Positions 51,931 to 60,476 of a stretch of 64,000 nt of DNA are shown here, in pieces; position 1 is the stretch's first letter; every line of letters starts with the position of its first letter. The notes under the pieces were generated by a model that saw only the letters and a program-made list of their open reading frames with translations, was not told where the DNA came from and ran no database searches. The translations under genes and the position numbers were made by a program. Source of the DNA: Stutzerimonas balearica DSM 6083 (GTDB taxonomy: Bacteria > Pseudomonadota > Gammaproteobacteria > Pseudomonadales > Pseudomonadaceae). The stretch covers positions 1,536,001 through 1,600,000 of the forward strand of contig NZ_CP007511.1 of assembly GCF_000818015.1 (NCBI RefSeq), in the 5' to 3' direction.

Positions 51931-52929
51931 ATGACGCATACCATCGCGTTGAACTTGCCCCGTTTCATCGACATCAACCCCGGCGAGACGGTGGCCGACG
52001 CCTCCTATCGCCAGGGCATCAACATCCCGCTGGACTGCCGTGACGGTGCCTGCGGCGCGTGCAAGTGCCAGGCCGAGTCCGGCCTCTACGACCTCGGCGA
52101 GGAGTTCATCGAGGACGCGCTGAGTGACGACGAAGTCGCCCAAGGCTACGTGCTGACCTGTCAGATGCGCGTGGAGAGCGACTGCGTGGTCCGCGTGCCG
52201 GCGTCCTCGGCGGTGTGCAAGGCGCCGCAGGGCAGCTATGAGGCGGCGATCAGCGAGGTGCGCCAGCTTTCGGAAAGCACCATCGCGCTGTCGATCCGCG
52301 GCGAATCGCTGAGCCGGCTGGCCTTTCTGCCCGGCCAGTACGTCAATCTCAAGGTGCCTGGCACCGAGCAGACCCGCGCCTATTCCTTCAGCTCGCTGCA
52401 GAAGGGCGGGCAGGTGAGCTTTCTGATCCGCAACGTGCCCGGCGGGCTGATGAGCTCCTTCCTCAGCAGCTTGGCCAAGGCCGGCGACAGCCTCGAACTG
52501 AACGGGCCGCTGGGCAGCTTCTACCTGCGCGAGATCAGGCGCCCGCTGCTGCTGCTGGCCGGCGGCACCGGCCTGGCGCCGTTCACCGCCATGCTCGAAA
52601 AGATCGCCGACGAAGGCAGCGAGCACCCGGTGCACCTGGTCTACGGTGTGACCCACGACCACGACCTGGTGGAGATGGAGCGCCTGGCCGACTTCGCCGC
52701 GCGTATCCCCAACTTCACCTTCAGCGCCTGCGTGGCCAGCCCGGACAGCGCCTACCCGCAGAAGGGCTACGTCACCCAGCACATCGAGCCGACGCACCTC
52801 AACGATGGCGAAGTCGACATCTACCTCTGCGGGCCGCCGCCGATGGTCGAGGCGGTCAGCCAGTTCATCCGCGAGCAGGGCATCGAGCCGGCCAATTTCT
52901 ACTACGAGAAGTTCGCCGCCAGCGCATAA
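51931..52929 (+). CDS. benC: benzoate 1,2-dioxygenase electron transfer component
   Basis: NADH reductase for BenAB (332 residues): an N-terminal plant-type 2Fe-2S domain (CRDGACGACKC, then LTCQMR), an FAD domain with RAYSFSS, and an NAD domain with AGGTGLAPF and CGPPPMVEA. The ATG at 51931 follows GCGAGG. Between the first two strands it reads ALNLPRFID, about six residues shorter than the ALNFEDGVTRFI I recall from other BenC proteins, so a small in-frame deletion may be present; the iron-sulfur loop is intact. Confidence 0.94.
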   Translation: MTHTIALNLPRFIDINPGETVADASYRQGINIPLDCRDGACGACKCQAESGLYDLGEEFIEDALSDDEVAQGYVLTCQMRVESDCVVRVPASSAVCKAPQGSYEAAISEVRQLSESTIALSIRGESLSRLAFLPGQYVNLKVPGTEQTRAYSFSSLQKGGQVSFLIRNVPGGLMSSFLSSLAKAGDSLELNGPLGSFYLREIRRPLLLLAGGTGLAPFTAMLEKIADEGSEHPVHLVYGVTHDHDLVEMERLADFAARIPNFTFSACVASPDSAYPQKGYVTQHIEPTHLNDGEVDIYLCGPPPMVEAVSQFIREQGIEPANFYYEKFAASA

Positions 52930-52952
52930 GGGCATGAACTGCACGGACTGGC

Positions 52953-53042
52953 AGGCGCGGGCTTGCCCGCGAAAAAGGGATCGGCACCGGTGCTTGGATC
53001 ACCGCACCGAAAAACTTCGCGAGCAGCCTCGCTCCCACAGGG
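52953..53042. repeat. inverted pair of REP-like palindromes between benC and benD
   Basis: Two Pseudomonas-type REP elements face each other in a 148-bp intercistronic gap. The first has the stem CGCGGGC-TT-GCCCGCG (52956-52971) followed by AA. The second has GCGAG/CTCGC (53019-53032) in TTCGCGAGCAGCCTCGCTCC and reads in the opposite direction. Both share the CGCGAA end, as in REP doublets (REPINs). Such elements stabilise upstream mRNA or bind DNA gyrase or integration host factor in other bacteria. Confidence 0.75.
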
Positions 53043-53077
53043 GCTTGTGCATCGCTTCGAGCATCGAGGGAAGGTAG

Positions 53078-53842
53078 ATGAACACACGTTTCCACAACAA
53101 GGTTGCCGTGGTCACCGGTGCCGCCCAGGGCATCGGCCGGCGGGTCGCCGAGCGGCTGCTGGCCGAAGGCGCGAAGGTCGTCGCGGTGGACCGCTCCGAG
53201 CTGATCCACGAGCTGGCCGGGCCCGATGCGGTGCTCTGTCTGACCGCCGATCTGGAGCAGTACGGCGACTGCCAGCGGGTCATGCGTGCCGCGGTCGAGC
53301 GCTTCGGTCGGCTCGACATTCTGATCAACAACGTCGGCGGCACCATCTGGGCCAAGCCGTTCGAGCACTACCGCGAGCAGGAGATCGAGGCCGAAGTGCG
53401 GCGCTCGCTGTTTCCCACCCTGTGGTGCTGCAACGCCGCGCTGCCGCAGATGCTCGAGCAGGGCAGCGGTGCCATCGTCAACGTTTCCTCCATCGCCACG
53501 CGCAGCGTCAACCGCGTGCCCTACGGCGCGGCCAAGGGCGGCGTCAACGCGCTGACCGCCTGCCTGGCGTTCGAGACCGCGCAGCGCGGTGTGCGGGTCA
53601 ACGCCACGGCGCCGGGCGGCACCGAGGCGCCGCCGCGGCGCATCCCGCGCAACGCCGCCGAGCAGAGCGAACAGGAGAAGGGCTGGTACCAGCAGATCGT
53701 CGACCAGACGATCGACAGCAGCCTGATGAAGCGCTACGGCACGCTCGACGAGCAGGTCGGCGCGATCCTCTTTCTCGCCTCGGACGAGGCCTCCTACATC
53801 ACCGGCGTAACCCTGCCGGTAGGCGGCGGGGACCTCGGCTGA
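53078..53842 (+). CDS. benD: 1,6-dihydroxycyclohexa-2,4-diene-1-carboxylate dehydrogenase
   Basis: Oxidises and decarboxylates benzoate cis-diol to catechol with NAD+. The 254-residue short-chain dehydrogenase has VVTGAAQGIGRR, NNVGGTIWAKPF and the catalytic tyrosine and lysine in VPYGAAKGGVNAL. GAGGGAAGG lies upstream of the ATG. It is separated from benC by the REP pair, which may lower or tune its expression relative to benABC. Confidence 0.94.
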   Translation: MNTRFHNKVAVVTGAAQGIGRRVAERLLAEGAKVVAVDRSELIHELAGPDAVLCLTADLEQYGDCQRVMRAAVERFGRLDILINNVGGTIWAKPFEHYREQEIEAEVRRSLFPTLWCCNAALPQMLEQGSGAIVNVSSIATRSVNRVPYGAAKGGVNALTACLAFETAQRGVRVNATAPGGTEAPPRRIPRNAAEQSEQEKGWYQQIVDQTIDSSLMKRYGTLDEQVGAILFLASDEASYITGVTLPVGGGDLG

Positions 53843-53869
53843 GGCCGGCTCCGCCCGCAGACGATTCAG

Positions 53870-53887
53870 AACAACAACAAAAGAGAG
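53870..53887 (+). promoter_or_regulatory. Hfq/Crc-type A-rich motif before benK
   Basis: AACAACAACAAAAGAGAG contains four AAn triplets in row and overlaps the ribosome site of benK. The same 18 bases occur before benF. Confidence 0.68.
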
Positions 53888-53894
53888 TCAAGCC

Positions 53895-55235
53895 ATGCGT
53901 ACGATCGAGACAAACCAGATCATCGACAACGCGCGCTTCAGCCGCTTTCACTGGATGGTGATGGCGCTGTGCGCACTGCTACTGATCTTCGACGGTTACG
54001 ACCTGTTCATCTACGGCGTGGTCCTGCCGGTGCTGATGCAGGAGTGGGGGCTGACGCCGATGCAGGCCGGCGCGCTGGGCAGCTATGCGCTGTTCGGCAT
54101 GATGTTCGGCGCGCTGGGCTTCGGCACCCTGGCCGACCGCATCGGCCGCAAGAAGGGCATCGCCATCTGCTTCGCGCTGTTCAGCTCGGCGACCATTCTC
54201 AACGGCTTCGCCAGCAGCCCGACCGAATTCGGCATTTTCCGCTTCATCGCCGGGCTCGGCTGCGGTGGGCTTATGCCCAACGCCGTGGCGCTGATGAACG
54301 AGTACGCGCCCAAGCGCCTGCGCAGCACGCTGGTGGCGGTGATGTTCAGCGGCTATTCGATCGGCGGCATGCTCTCGGCGGGCGTCGGCATCTACATGCT
54401 GCCGCGCTTCGGCTGGGAATTGATGTTCTTCGCCGCCGCGGTGCCGCTGCTGCTGTTGCCGGTGATCCTCTATTACCTGCCCGAGTCGGTCGGCTTTCTG
54501 GTGCGCCAGGGGCGCCAGGCCGAAGCGCGCGAGCTGCTCAAGCGGGTCGACCCGACGGCCGGACTGCCGGCCGATGCCGCACTGGAAGTCGCCGACGTCA
54601 AGGGCGCCAGCGTCTCGGTGCTGGCCCTGTTCAAGGAAGGCCGCACGGTGCGCACGCTGTCGATCTGGGTGGCGTTCTTCTGCTGCCTGCTGATGGTCTA
54701 CGCACTCAGCTCCTGGCTGCCCAAGCTCATGGCCGGCGCCGGCTACAGCCTGGGTTCGAGTCTCTCGTTCCTGCTCGCACTGAACTTCGGCGGCATGGCC
54801 GGGGCGATCGTCGGTGGCTGGCTGGGCGATCGCTTCAACCTGGTCAAGGTGATGATCGGCTTCTTCGTCGCGGCGGCCGTGTCGATCAGCCTGCTCGGTT
54901 TCAAGAGCCCGACGCCGCTGCTCTATGGGCTGATCTTCATCGCCGGCGCCACCACCATCGGCACGCAGATCCTGCTCTACGCCTGCGCGGCGCAGTTCTA
55001 CGGCCTGTCGATCCGCTCCACGGGGCTGGGTTGGGCCTCCGGTATCGGCCGCAACGGCGCCATCGTCGGCCCGCTGCTGGGCGGTGCGCTGATGGCCGTG
55101 AACCTGCCGCTGCAATTGAACTTCATGGCCTTCGCCATCCCCGGTGCGATCGCGGCGCTGGCGATGACGGTGTTCGCCCTGAGCCGCCCGCGGCAAGCGG
55201 TGACGGGCGCGGCGCTGGCCGGCGCCAAGGCCTGA
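53895..55235 (+). CDS. benK: benzoate MFS transporter (AAHS family)
   Basis: Proton symporter for benzoate uptake across the inner membrane, twelve helices (446 residues). The aromatic acid:H+ symporter signatures are present: FDGYDLFIYGVVLP in helix 1, GTLADRIGRKKG in the 2-3 loop and GGWLGDRFNLVKVM in the 8-9 loop. It follows benD by 52 bases and precedes catB by 26, so it sits inside the ben-cat operon. Confidence 0.93.
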   Translation: MRTIETNQIIDNARFSRFHWMVMALCALLLIFDGYDLFIYGVVLPVLMQEWGLTPMQAGALGSYALFGMMFGALGFGTLADRIGRKKGIAICFALFSSATILNGFASSPTEFGIFRFIAGLGCGGLMPNAVALMNEYAPKRLRSTLVAVMFSGYSIGGMLSAGVGIYMLPRFGWELMFFAAAVPLLLLPVILYYLPESVGFLVRQGRQAEARELLKRVDPTAGLPADAALEVADVKGASVSVLALFKEGRTVRTLSIWVAFFCCLLMVYALSSWLPKLMAGAGYSLGSSLSFLLALNFGGMAGAIVGGWLGDRFNLVKVMIGFFVAAAVSISLLGFKSPTPLLYGLIFIAGATTIGTQILLYACAAQFYGLSIRSTGLGWASGIGRNGAIVGPLLGGALMAVNLPLQLNFMAFAIPGAIAALAMTVFALSRPRQAVTGAALAGAKA

Positions 55236-55261
55236 TTCGACCTTTCTCAACGGATACGGAC

Positions 55262-56383
55262 ATGCACGACATCCAGATCGAAAGCATCCAGGCGGTCATC
55301 GTCGACCTGCCGACCATCCGCCCGCACAAGCTGGCCATGCACACCATGCAGCAGCAGACGCTGGTGGTGATCCGCCTGCGCTGCTCCGACGGCATCGAAG
55401 GCCTCGGCGAGTCCACCACCATCGGTGGGCTCGCCTACGGCAACGAAAGCCCGGAGAGCATCAAGCAGAACATCGACAGCCACCTGGCGCCGCTGCTGGT
55501 CGGCCAGGACGCCACCAACGTCAACGCCGCGATGCTGCGTCTGGACAAGGCGGCCAAGGGCAACACCTTCGCCAAGTCCGGCCTGGAAAGCGCGCTGCTC
55601 GATGCCCAGGGCAAGCGCCTCGGGCTGCCGGTCAGCGAGCTGCTCGGCGGGCGTGTGCGCGACGGGCTGGAGGTTGCCTGGACGCTGGCTTCCGGCGATA
55701 CCGCCCGCGATATCGCCGAAGCCGAACAGATGCTCGATCTGCGTCGTCATCGGCTGTTCAAGCTGAAGATCGGTGCCAACGAGGTGGCCCATGACCTCAA
55801 GCACGTGGTCGCCATCAAGCGAGCCCTCGGCGAGCGCGCCAGCGTGCGTGTCGACGTCAACCAGGGCTGGGACGAGTCCCAGGCGATCCGCGCCTGCCAG
55901 GTGCTCGGCGATAACGGCATCGACCTGATCGAGCAGCCGATTTCGCGTATCAACCGTGCCGGCCAGGTGCGCCTGAACCAGCGCAGCCCGGCGCCGATCA
56001 TGGCCGACGAATCCATCGAGAGCGTCGAGGATGCCTTCAGCCTGGCGGCCGACGGCGCGGCCAGCGTGTTCGCCCTGAAGATCGCCAAGAACGGCGGGCC
56101 GCGGGCCATGCTGCGAACCGCGCAGATCGCCGAGGCCGCCGGCATCGCGCTCTACGGCGGGACCATGCTCGAGGGCGCGATCGGCACCCTGGCGTCGGCG
56201 CACGCCTTCATCACCCTGCGCCAGCTGACCTGGGGCACCGAACTGTTCGGCCCGCTGCTGCTGACCGAAGAGATCGTCACCGAGCCGCCGGTCTACCGCG
56301 ACTTCCAGCTGCAGGTCCCGCGTACGCCGGGCCTGGGCCTGACCCTTGACGAAGAGCGCCTCAAGCGCTTCGCCCGCTCGTGA
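55262..56383 (+). CDS. catB: muconate cycloisomerase
   Basis: Converts cis,cis-muconate to muconolactone. A 373-residue enolase-superfamily enzyme with the base KxK in LFKLKIGANE, metal ligands in VDVNQGWDE, LIEQP and ADESIES, and a second-half lysine in ALKIAKNGG. The ATG at 55262 gives MHDIQIESIQAVIVDLP; the ribosome site is weak. Upstream open frame belongs to shadow of benK. Confidence 0.94.
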   Translation: MHDIQIESIQAVIVDLPTIRPHKLAMHTMQQQTLVVIRLRCSDGIEGLGESTTIGGLAYGNESPESIKQNIDSHLAPLLVGQDATNVNAAMLRLDKAAKGNTFAKSGLESALLDAQGKRLGLPVSELLGGRVRDGLEVAWTLASGDTARDIAEAEQMLDLRRHRLFKLKIGANEVAHDLKHVVAIKRALGERASVRVDVNQGWDESQAIRACQVLGDNGIDLIEQPISRINRAGQVRLNQRSPAPIMADESIESVEDAFSLAADGAASVFALKIAKNGGPRAMLRTAQIAEAAGIALYGGTMLEGAIGTLASAHAFITLRQLTWGTELFGPLLLTEEIVTEPPVYRDFQLQVPRTPGLGLTLDEERLKRFARS

Positions 56384-56402
56384 TTCCGAGGAGGACCTTG
56401 CG

Positions 56403-56693
56403 ATGTTGTTCCACGTAAAGATGACCGTAAAGCTGCCGCACGACATGCCTGCCGAGCGTGCCGCGCAGCTCAAGGCCGACGAGAAGGAACTGGCCCAGCG
56501 CCTGATGCGCGAGGGCACCTGGCGCCACCTGTGGCGCATCGCCGGCCAGTACGCCAACTACAGCGTGTTCGACGTCCAGAGCGTCGAGGCGCTGCATGAC
56601 ACCCTCATGCAGCTGCCGCTGTTCCCCTACATGGACATCGAGGTGACCGGCCTGTGTCGCCACCCTTCGTCCATTCATGCCGATGACTGCTGA
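56403..56693 (+). CDS. catC: muconolactone delta-isomerase
   Basis: Isomerises muconolactone to beta-ketoadipate enol-lactone. The 96-residue protein begins MLFHVKMTVKLPHDMP, with LPLFPYMDIEVTGLCRHPSS near the end, matching CatC in length and sequence. GAGGAGGAC precedes the ATG strongly. It lies 19 bases after catB and 44 before catA. Confidence 0.95.
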   Translation: MLFHVKMTVKLPHDMPAERAAQLKADEKELAQRLMREGTWRHLWRIAGQYANYSVFDVQSVEALHDTLMQLPLFPYMDIEVTGLCRHPSSIHADDC

Positions 56694-56714
56694 TCACCGC
56701 GCCCCGCACCTCAC

Positions 56715-56722
56715 AAGAACAA
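56715..56722 (+). promoter_or_regulatory. Hfq/Crc-type A-rich motif before catA
   Basis: AAGAACAA (in CACAAGAACAATTC) fits AAnAAnAA and lies three bases before the GAGGA ribosome site of catA. Confidence 0.6.
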
Positions 56723-56737
56723 TTCGAGGAAACGAAA

Positions 56738-57676
56738 ATGACCGTGAAAATCTCCCAGACCGCGCAAGTTCAGGACTTCTTCAAGGAGGTCAGCGGCTAC
56801 AACAACGACAGCGGTGATTCCCGCGTCAAGCAGCTGATGCTGCGCATCGTCAATGACGTGGCGAGGATCATCGAGGACCTCGAAGTGACCCAGGACGAGT
56901 TCTGGCTGGCGGTGGACTACCTCAACCGCCTGGGTGGTCGCCACGAAGCCGGCCTGCTGGTTGCCGGCCTCGGCCTGGAGCACTTCCTCGACCTGCTGCA
57001 GGACGCCAAGGACGAGCAGATCGGCCTGACCGGCGGCACCCCGCGCACCATCGAAGGCCCGCTCTACGTGGCCGGCGCGCCGATCTGCCAGGGCGAGGCG
57101 CGGATGGACGACGGCAGCGAGTTGGACGAAGCCACCGTTATGTTCCTCCAGGGCCGCGTGCTGGACGCCGAGGGCAACCCGGTCGCCGGCGCCACCGTCG
57201 ACCTGTGGCATGCCAATACCAAGGGCAACTACTCGTACTTCGACAAGAGCCAGTCCGACTTCAACCTGCGTCGGCGCATCGTCACCGACGCCGACGGCCG
57301 CTACCGCGCGCGCAGCATCGTGCCCTGCGGCTACGGGTGCGACCCGCAAGGCCCGACCCAGGAATGCCTCGACCTGCTCGGCCGGCATGGCCAGCGCCCG
57401 GCGCATATCCACTTCTTCGTTTCCGCCCCCGGCTATCGCCTGCTGACCACGCAGATCAACCTGGCTGGCGACCAGTACCTGTGGGATGACTTCGCCTACG
57501 CCACCCGCGACGGCCTGGTCGGCGACATTCGCTTCATCGACGACGCCGAGCAGGCGCAGGCGCGCGGCGTCGCGGGGCGCTTCGCCGAGCTGGACTTCGA
57601 CTTCCAGCTGCAGGCCGCGCCGAGCCCGACCGCGGAACAGCGCAGCAAGCGCCCGCGTGCACTGCAGGAGGCCTGA
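56738..57676 (+). CDS. catA: catechol 1,2-dioxygenase
   Basis: Intradiol ring cleavage of catechol to cis,cis-muconate with non-haem Fe(III). The 312 residues include an N-terminal helical dimerisation domain, the ligand tyrosines around GPLYVAGAP and DGRYRARSIVPCGYG, and the histidines in RPAHIHFFVSAPGY. GAGGA before the ATG. It is the third cat gene of an uninterrupted catBCA set with no catR alongside. Confidence 0.95.
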   Translation: MTVKISQTAQVQDFFKEVSGYNNDSGDSRVKQLMLRIVNDVARIIEDLEVTQDEFWLAVDYLNRLGGRHEAGLLVAGLGLEHFLDLLQDAKDEQIGLTGGTPRTIEGPLYVAGAPICQGEARMDDGSELDEATVMFLQGRVLDAEGNPVAGATVDLWHANTKGNYSYFDKSQSDFNLRRRIVTDADGRYRARSIVPCGYGCDPQGPTQECLDLLGRHGQRPAHIHFFVSAPGYRLLTTQINLAGDQYLWDDFAYATRDGLVGDIRFIDDAEQAQARGVAGRFAELDFDFQLQAAPSPTAEQRSKRPRALQEA

Positions 57677-57815
57677 GCGAACCCGGCCGACGGCTTGCCC
57701 GCCGGCCGCAACGCCCACATGAGGTGGGCGAGGCCGGACGACAGCCTCTGTCGCCGGCCCCGTTGAAAAACAAGAGCGGCCCGAAGAGGCACGCCCGAAT
57801 TCCTTGCGAGGCGGT

Positions 57816-59045
57816 ATGAAAGCGTTGCTCAGAGATTTCTCACTCTCGGCCGCGGTCGCCGGCTTCATCGCGACCGTGATTTCCTATGCCGGACCCCTGG
57901 TGATCATCTTCCAGGTTGCGCATGCCGCGGACCTTGCCGACACCGTGCTGTCGTCATGGATCTGGACGATCTCCATCGGCAGCGGCGTGCTCGGCATCCT
58001 GCTCAGCCTGCGCTACCGCGCGCCCATCGTCATCGCCTGGTCGGCGCCGGGCTCGGCCCTGCTGATCGGCCTGCTGCCGGAGATCAGCCTCGGCCAGGCC
58101 GTCGGCGCCTACCTGGCCACGGCGCTGGTGATCCTGCTGGTCGGGCTGTCCGGTACGTTCGACCGCATCATCCGCCATATCCCGGCGGCGATCGCCGCCG
58201 CAATGATGGCCGGCATCCTGTTTCGCTTCGGCACCGGGCTGTTCGCCTCGTTGGAATCGGCGCCGCTGCTGGTGCTGGCGATGTTCAGTGCGTACCTGCT
58301 TGGCAAGCGCATGATGCCGCGCTACGCGGTGTTCGCCGTGCTGGCGGTGGGTTTGGCGGTTGCGCTGGGCACCGGTGAGCTGCGCCCCGATGCCGTGGTG
58401 CTGGGGCTGGCGACGCCGCAGTGGATTGCGCCGCAGTTCGACTGGCAGGTGATGCTCAACGTCGCCTTCCCGCTGATCATGGTGGCGCTGACCGGACAGT
58501 TCGTGCCCGGTATGGCGGTGCTGCGCAGCGCCGGCTACGCGACGCCGGCGAGCCCGCTGATCAGCGGCAGCGGGCTCGGCTCGCTGCTGCTGGCGCCCTT
58601 CGGCTGTCACGGGCTGACCCTGGCGGCGATCACCGCGGCGATCTGCACCGGCCGCGACGCCCACGAGGACCCGTCTCGGCGCTACGTCGCCGGCGTGGTG
58701 GGTGGCGTGGTGTACCTGATCTTCGGCGTGTTCGGCGCGACCGTGGTGTCGCTGTTCGCCGCCTTTCCGCAGGCATTGATTGCCGCGCTGGCCGGGCTGG
58801 CCCTGCTGGGGGCCATTGGCAGCGCGCTCAGCGGCGCGATGTCGGTCCCGGCCGATCGCGAGGCCGCGCTGGTGACCTTTCTGGTCACCGCCTCGGGCAT
58901 GAGTTTTCTCGGTCTCTCGGCGGCCTTCTGGGGCCTGATCTTCGGTCTCGTCACGCACCTGCTGCTGAGCTGGCGCAGTCCAGGCCTGGCGCAGGCGTCG
59001 CCGGCCAGCCCGTGCAAGGAACCGGGCCGCGCCGCGTCCCGCTGA
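57816..59045 (+). CDS. benE: benzoate membrane transport protein BenE
   Basis: Inner-membrane benzoate transporter of the BenE family (409 residues, about twelve helices), related to the UraA/SLC26 fold. IVIAWSAPGSALLIG, GTFDRIIRHIPAAIAAAMMAGIL and LLAPFGCHGLTLAAITAAICTG are recognisable. The ATG at 57816 has GCGAGGCGG before it. A 139-bp gap after catA holds a small hairpin (CGCCCAC/GTGGGCG). A weaker AAAAACAA at 57766-57773 is too far from the start to count as a clear CA motif. Confidence 0.93.
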   Translation: MKALLRDFSLSAAVAGFIATVISYAGPLVIIFQVAHAADLADTVLSSWIWTISIGSGVLGILLSLRYRAPIVIAWSAPGSALLIGLLPEISLGQAVGAYLATALVILLVGLSGTFDRIIRHIPAAIAAAMMAGILFRFGTGLFASLESAPLLVLAMFSAYLLGKRMMPRYAVFAVLAVGLAVALGTGELRPDAVVLGLATPQWIAPQFDWQVMLNVAFPLIMVALTGQFVPGMAVLRSAGYATPASPLISGSGLGSLLLAPFGCHGLTLAAITAAICTGRDAHEDPSRRYVAGVVGGVVYLIFGVFGATVVSLFAAFPQALIAALAGLALLGAIGSALSGAMSVPADREAALVTFLVTASGMSFLGLSAAFWGLIFGLVTHLLLSWRSPGLAQASPASPCKEPGRAASR

Positions 59046-59113
59046 CCGACTCGCTGACCACCTGATCGCCACTGTGCTCCCGCCTCGGGAGCGCACGGCG
59101 GCCTGCACCTGAA

Positions 59114-59131
59114 AACAACAACAAAAGAGAG
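59114..59131 (+). promoter_or_regulatory. Hfq/Crc-type A-rich motif before benF
   Basis: AACAACAACAAAAGAGAG is identical over 18 bases to the leader of benK and overlaps the ribosome site. Confidence 0.68.
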
Positions 59132-59138
59132 CGATTCC

Positions 59139-60407
59139 ATGACTGACAAAGCGATGTTTTCCCGCCTTGCCCTGGCCATCAGCCTCGGCGCCGCCGGCGT
59201 CCAGACGGCGCAGGCAGCCGAGGAGGGCCTGCTCGCGGGCGCCAGCGCCACGCTGCAGGCGCGCAACTATTACTTCAGCCGGGACTTCTCCGACATCGTC
59301 GGCCCGTCGACCCAGTCGAAGGCGGAGGAGTGGGCCCAGGGCTTCGTCCTCAACCTGCAATCGGGCTACACACCAGGGCCGGTGGGCTTCGGGATCGATG
59401 CCATCGGCCTGTTGGGCATCAAGCTCGATTCCAGCCCCGACCGTGCCGGCAGCGGGCTGCTGCCGGGCGGCTATGGCGATCCTGCGCCCGACGACTACAG
59501 CCGGTTGGGTGTGGCGGCAAAGCTGCGCGTCTCCAACACCGTGCTCAAGGTCGGCGAACTGCAGCCGAACCTGCCGGTGCTGACGCTCACCGACAACCGT
59601 CTGCTGCCCAACACCTACCAGGGCGCCTCGCTGGTTTCCAACGAGATCGAGGGGCTGACCCTGCAGGGCGGGCAGCTGCGCTCGACAAGCCTGCGCAACG
59701 AGGCCGGCGATGGCGAGATGGCCACCATCATCGGCTATCGGCCGAACTTCAGCGCCACGTCCGACCGCTTCAACTATGCCGGTACCGACTACGCCTTCAA
59801 TGCCAAGCGCACCAGCGTCGGGCTCTGGTACGCGCAGCTCGAGGACATCTACAACCAGCGCCACGTCAGCTTCAAGCACAGCCAGCCGCTGGGCGACTGG
59901 ACCCTGGCTGCCAATCTCGGCTACTACGACTCGACCGAAGATGGCGACCAGCTGATCGGCCGCCTCGACAACCAGGCGTTCTACTCGCTGTTCTCGGCCA
60001 GGCGCGGTGGGCATACGTTCTATCTGGGCTATCAGGCCATGTATGGCGACGATGGCTTCCCGCGGCTGTTCGTCACCGTCAGCCCGCTGGGCAACGAGGT
60101 GCCGACCTATGAGTTCGCCTCGCCCGACGAGCGTTCCTGGCAGCTGCGGTATGACTACGATTTCGCCGCCATGGGCGTGCCGGGCCTGGTGGCCGGGGTG
60201 CGTTATCTCAAGGGCGACAACGTGGATACCGGCAGCGCGCGCGAGGGCGAGGACTGGGAGCGCGACCTGGACGTCGGCTACGTGGTACAGAGCGGCGCCC
60301 TCAGGGGGCTCGGTGTGCGCGTGCGCAACGTCACTGCGCGTTCGAACTACCGCACCGACATCGACGAGAACCGGCTGATCCTGACCTACACCTGGACGCT
60401 GTTCTGA
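59139..60407 (+). CDS. benF: OprD family outer-membrane porin, benzoate-specific type
   Basis: An 18-strand OprD/Occ-type channel for uptake of small carboxylates (422 residues). Signal peptide [20 protein letters not shown], then about AQA; mature protein begins near residue 27 with [20 protein letters not shown]. Alternating aromatic and polar strands follow, ending [19 protein letters not shown] with the terminal phenylalanine typical of BAM substrates. Location after benE supports a benzoate role; the symbol is by context. Confidence 0.9.
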   Translation: MTDKAMFSRLALAISLGAAGVQTAQAAEEGLLAGASATLQARNYYFSRDFSDIVGPSTQSKAEEWAQGFVLNLQSGYTPGPVGFGIDAIGLLGIKLDSSPDRAGSGLLPGGYGDPAPDDYSRLGVAAKLRVSNTVLKVGELQPNLPVLTLTDNRLLPNTYQGASLVSNEIEGLTLQGGQLRSTSLRNEAGDGEMATIIGYRPNFSATSDRFNYAGTDYAFNAKRTSVGLWYAQLEDIYNQRHVSFKHSQPLGDWTLAANLGYYDSTEDGDQLIGRLDNQAFYSLFSARRGGHTFYLGYQAMYGDDGFPRLFVTVSPLGNEVPTYEFASPDERSWQLRYDYDFAAMGVPGLVAGVRYLKGDNVDTGSAREGEDWERDLDVGYVVQSGALRGLGVRVRNVTARSNYRTDIDENRLILTYTWTLF

Positions 60408-60427
60408 GTCGCCAGCCCGGCGAAACG

Positions 60428-60458
60428 AAAAAACCCCGCCAGGTTGGCGGGGTTTTTT
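60428..60458. terminator. bidirectional terminator between benF and the polysaccharide export gene
   Basis: A perfect stem of CCCCGCCA/TGGCGGGG extended by A6/T6 with a three-base loop can end transcription from both sides. It closes the ben-cat operon and the minus-strand exopolysaccharide genes. Confidence 0.92.
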
Positions 60459-60476
60459 GTGCCCGGTGGGCCGAGC

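Noticed and set aside
57677..57815. Hairpin CGCCCAC/GTGGGCG between catA and benE as a terminator
   Set aside because: No T-run follows and the gap is short, so read-through is more likely.
57954..60014. A 686-codon open frame on the minus strand opposite benE and benF
   Set aside because: Shadow of two clear membrane protein genes; low-complexity Arg/Gln/Gly translation.
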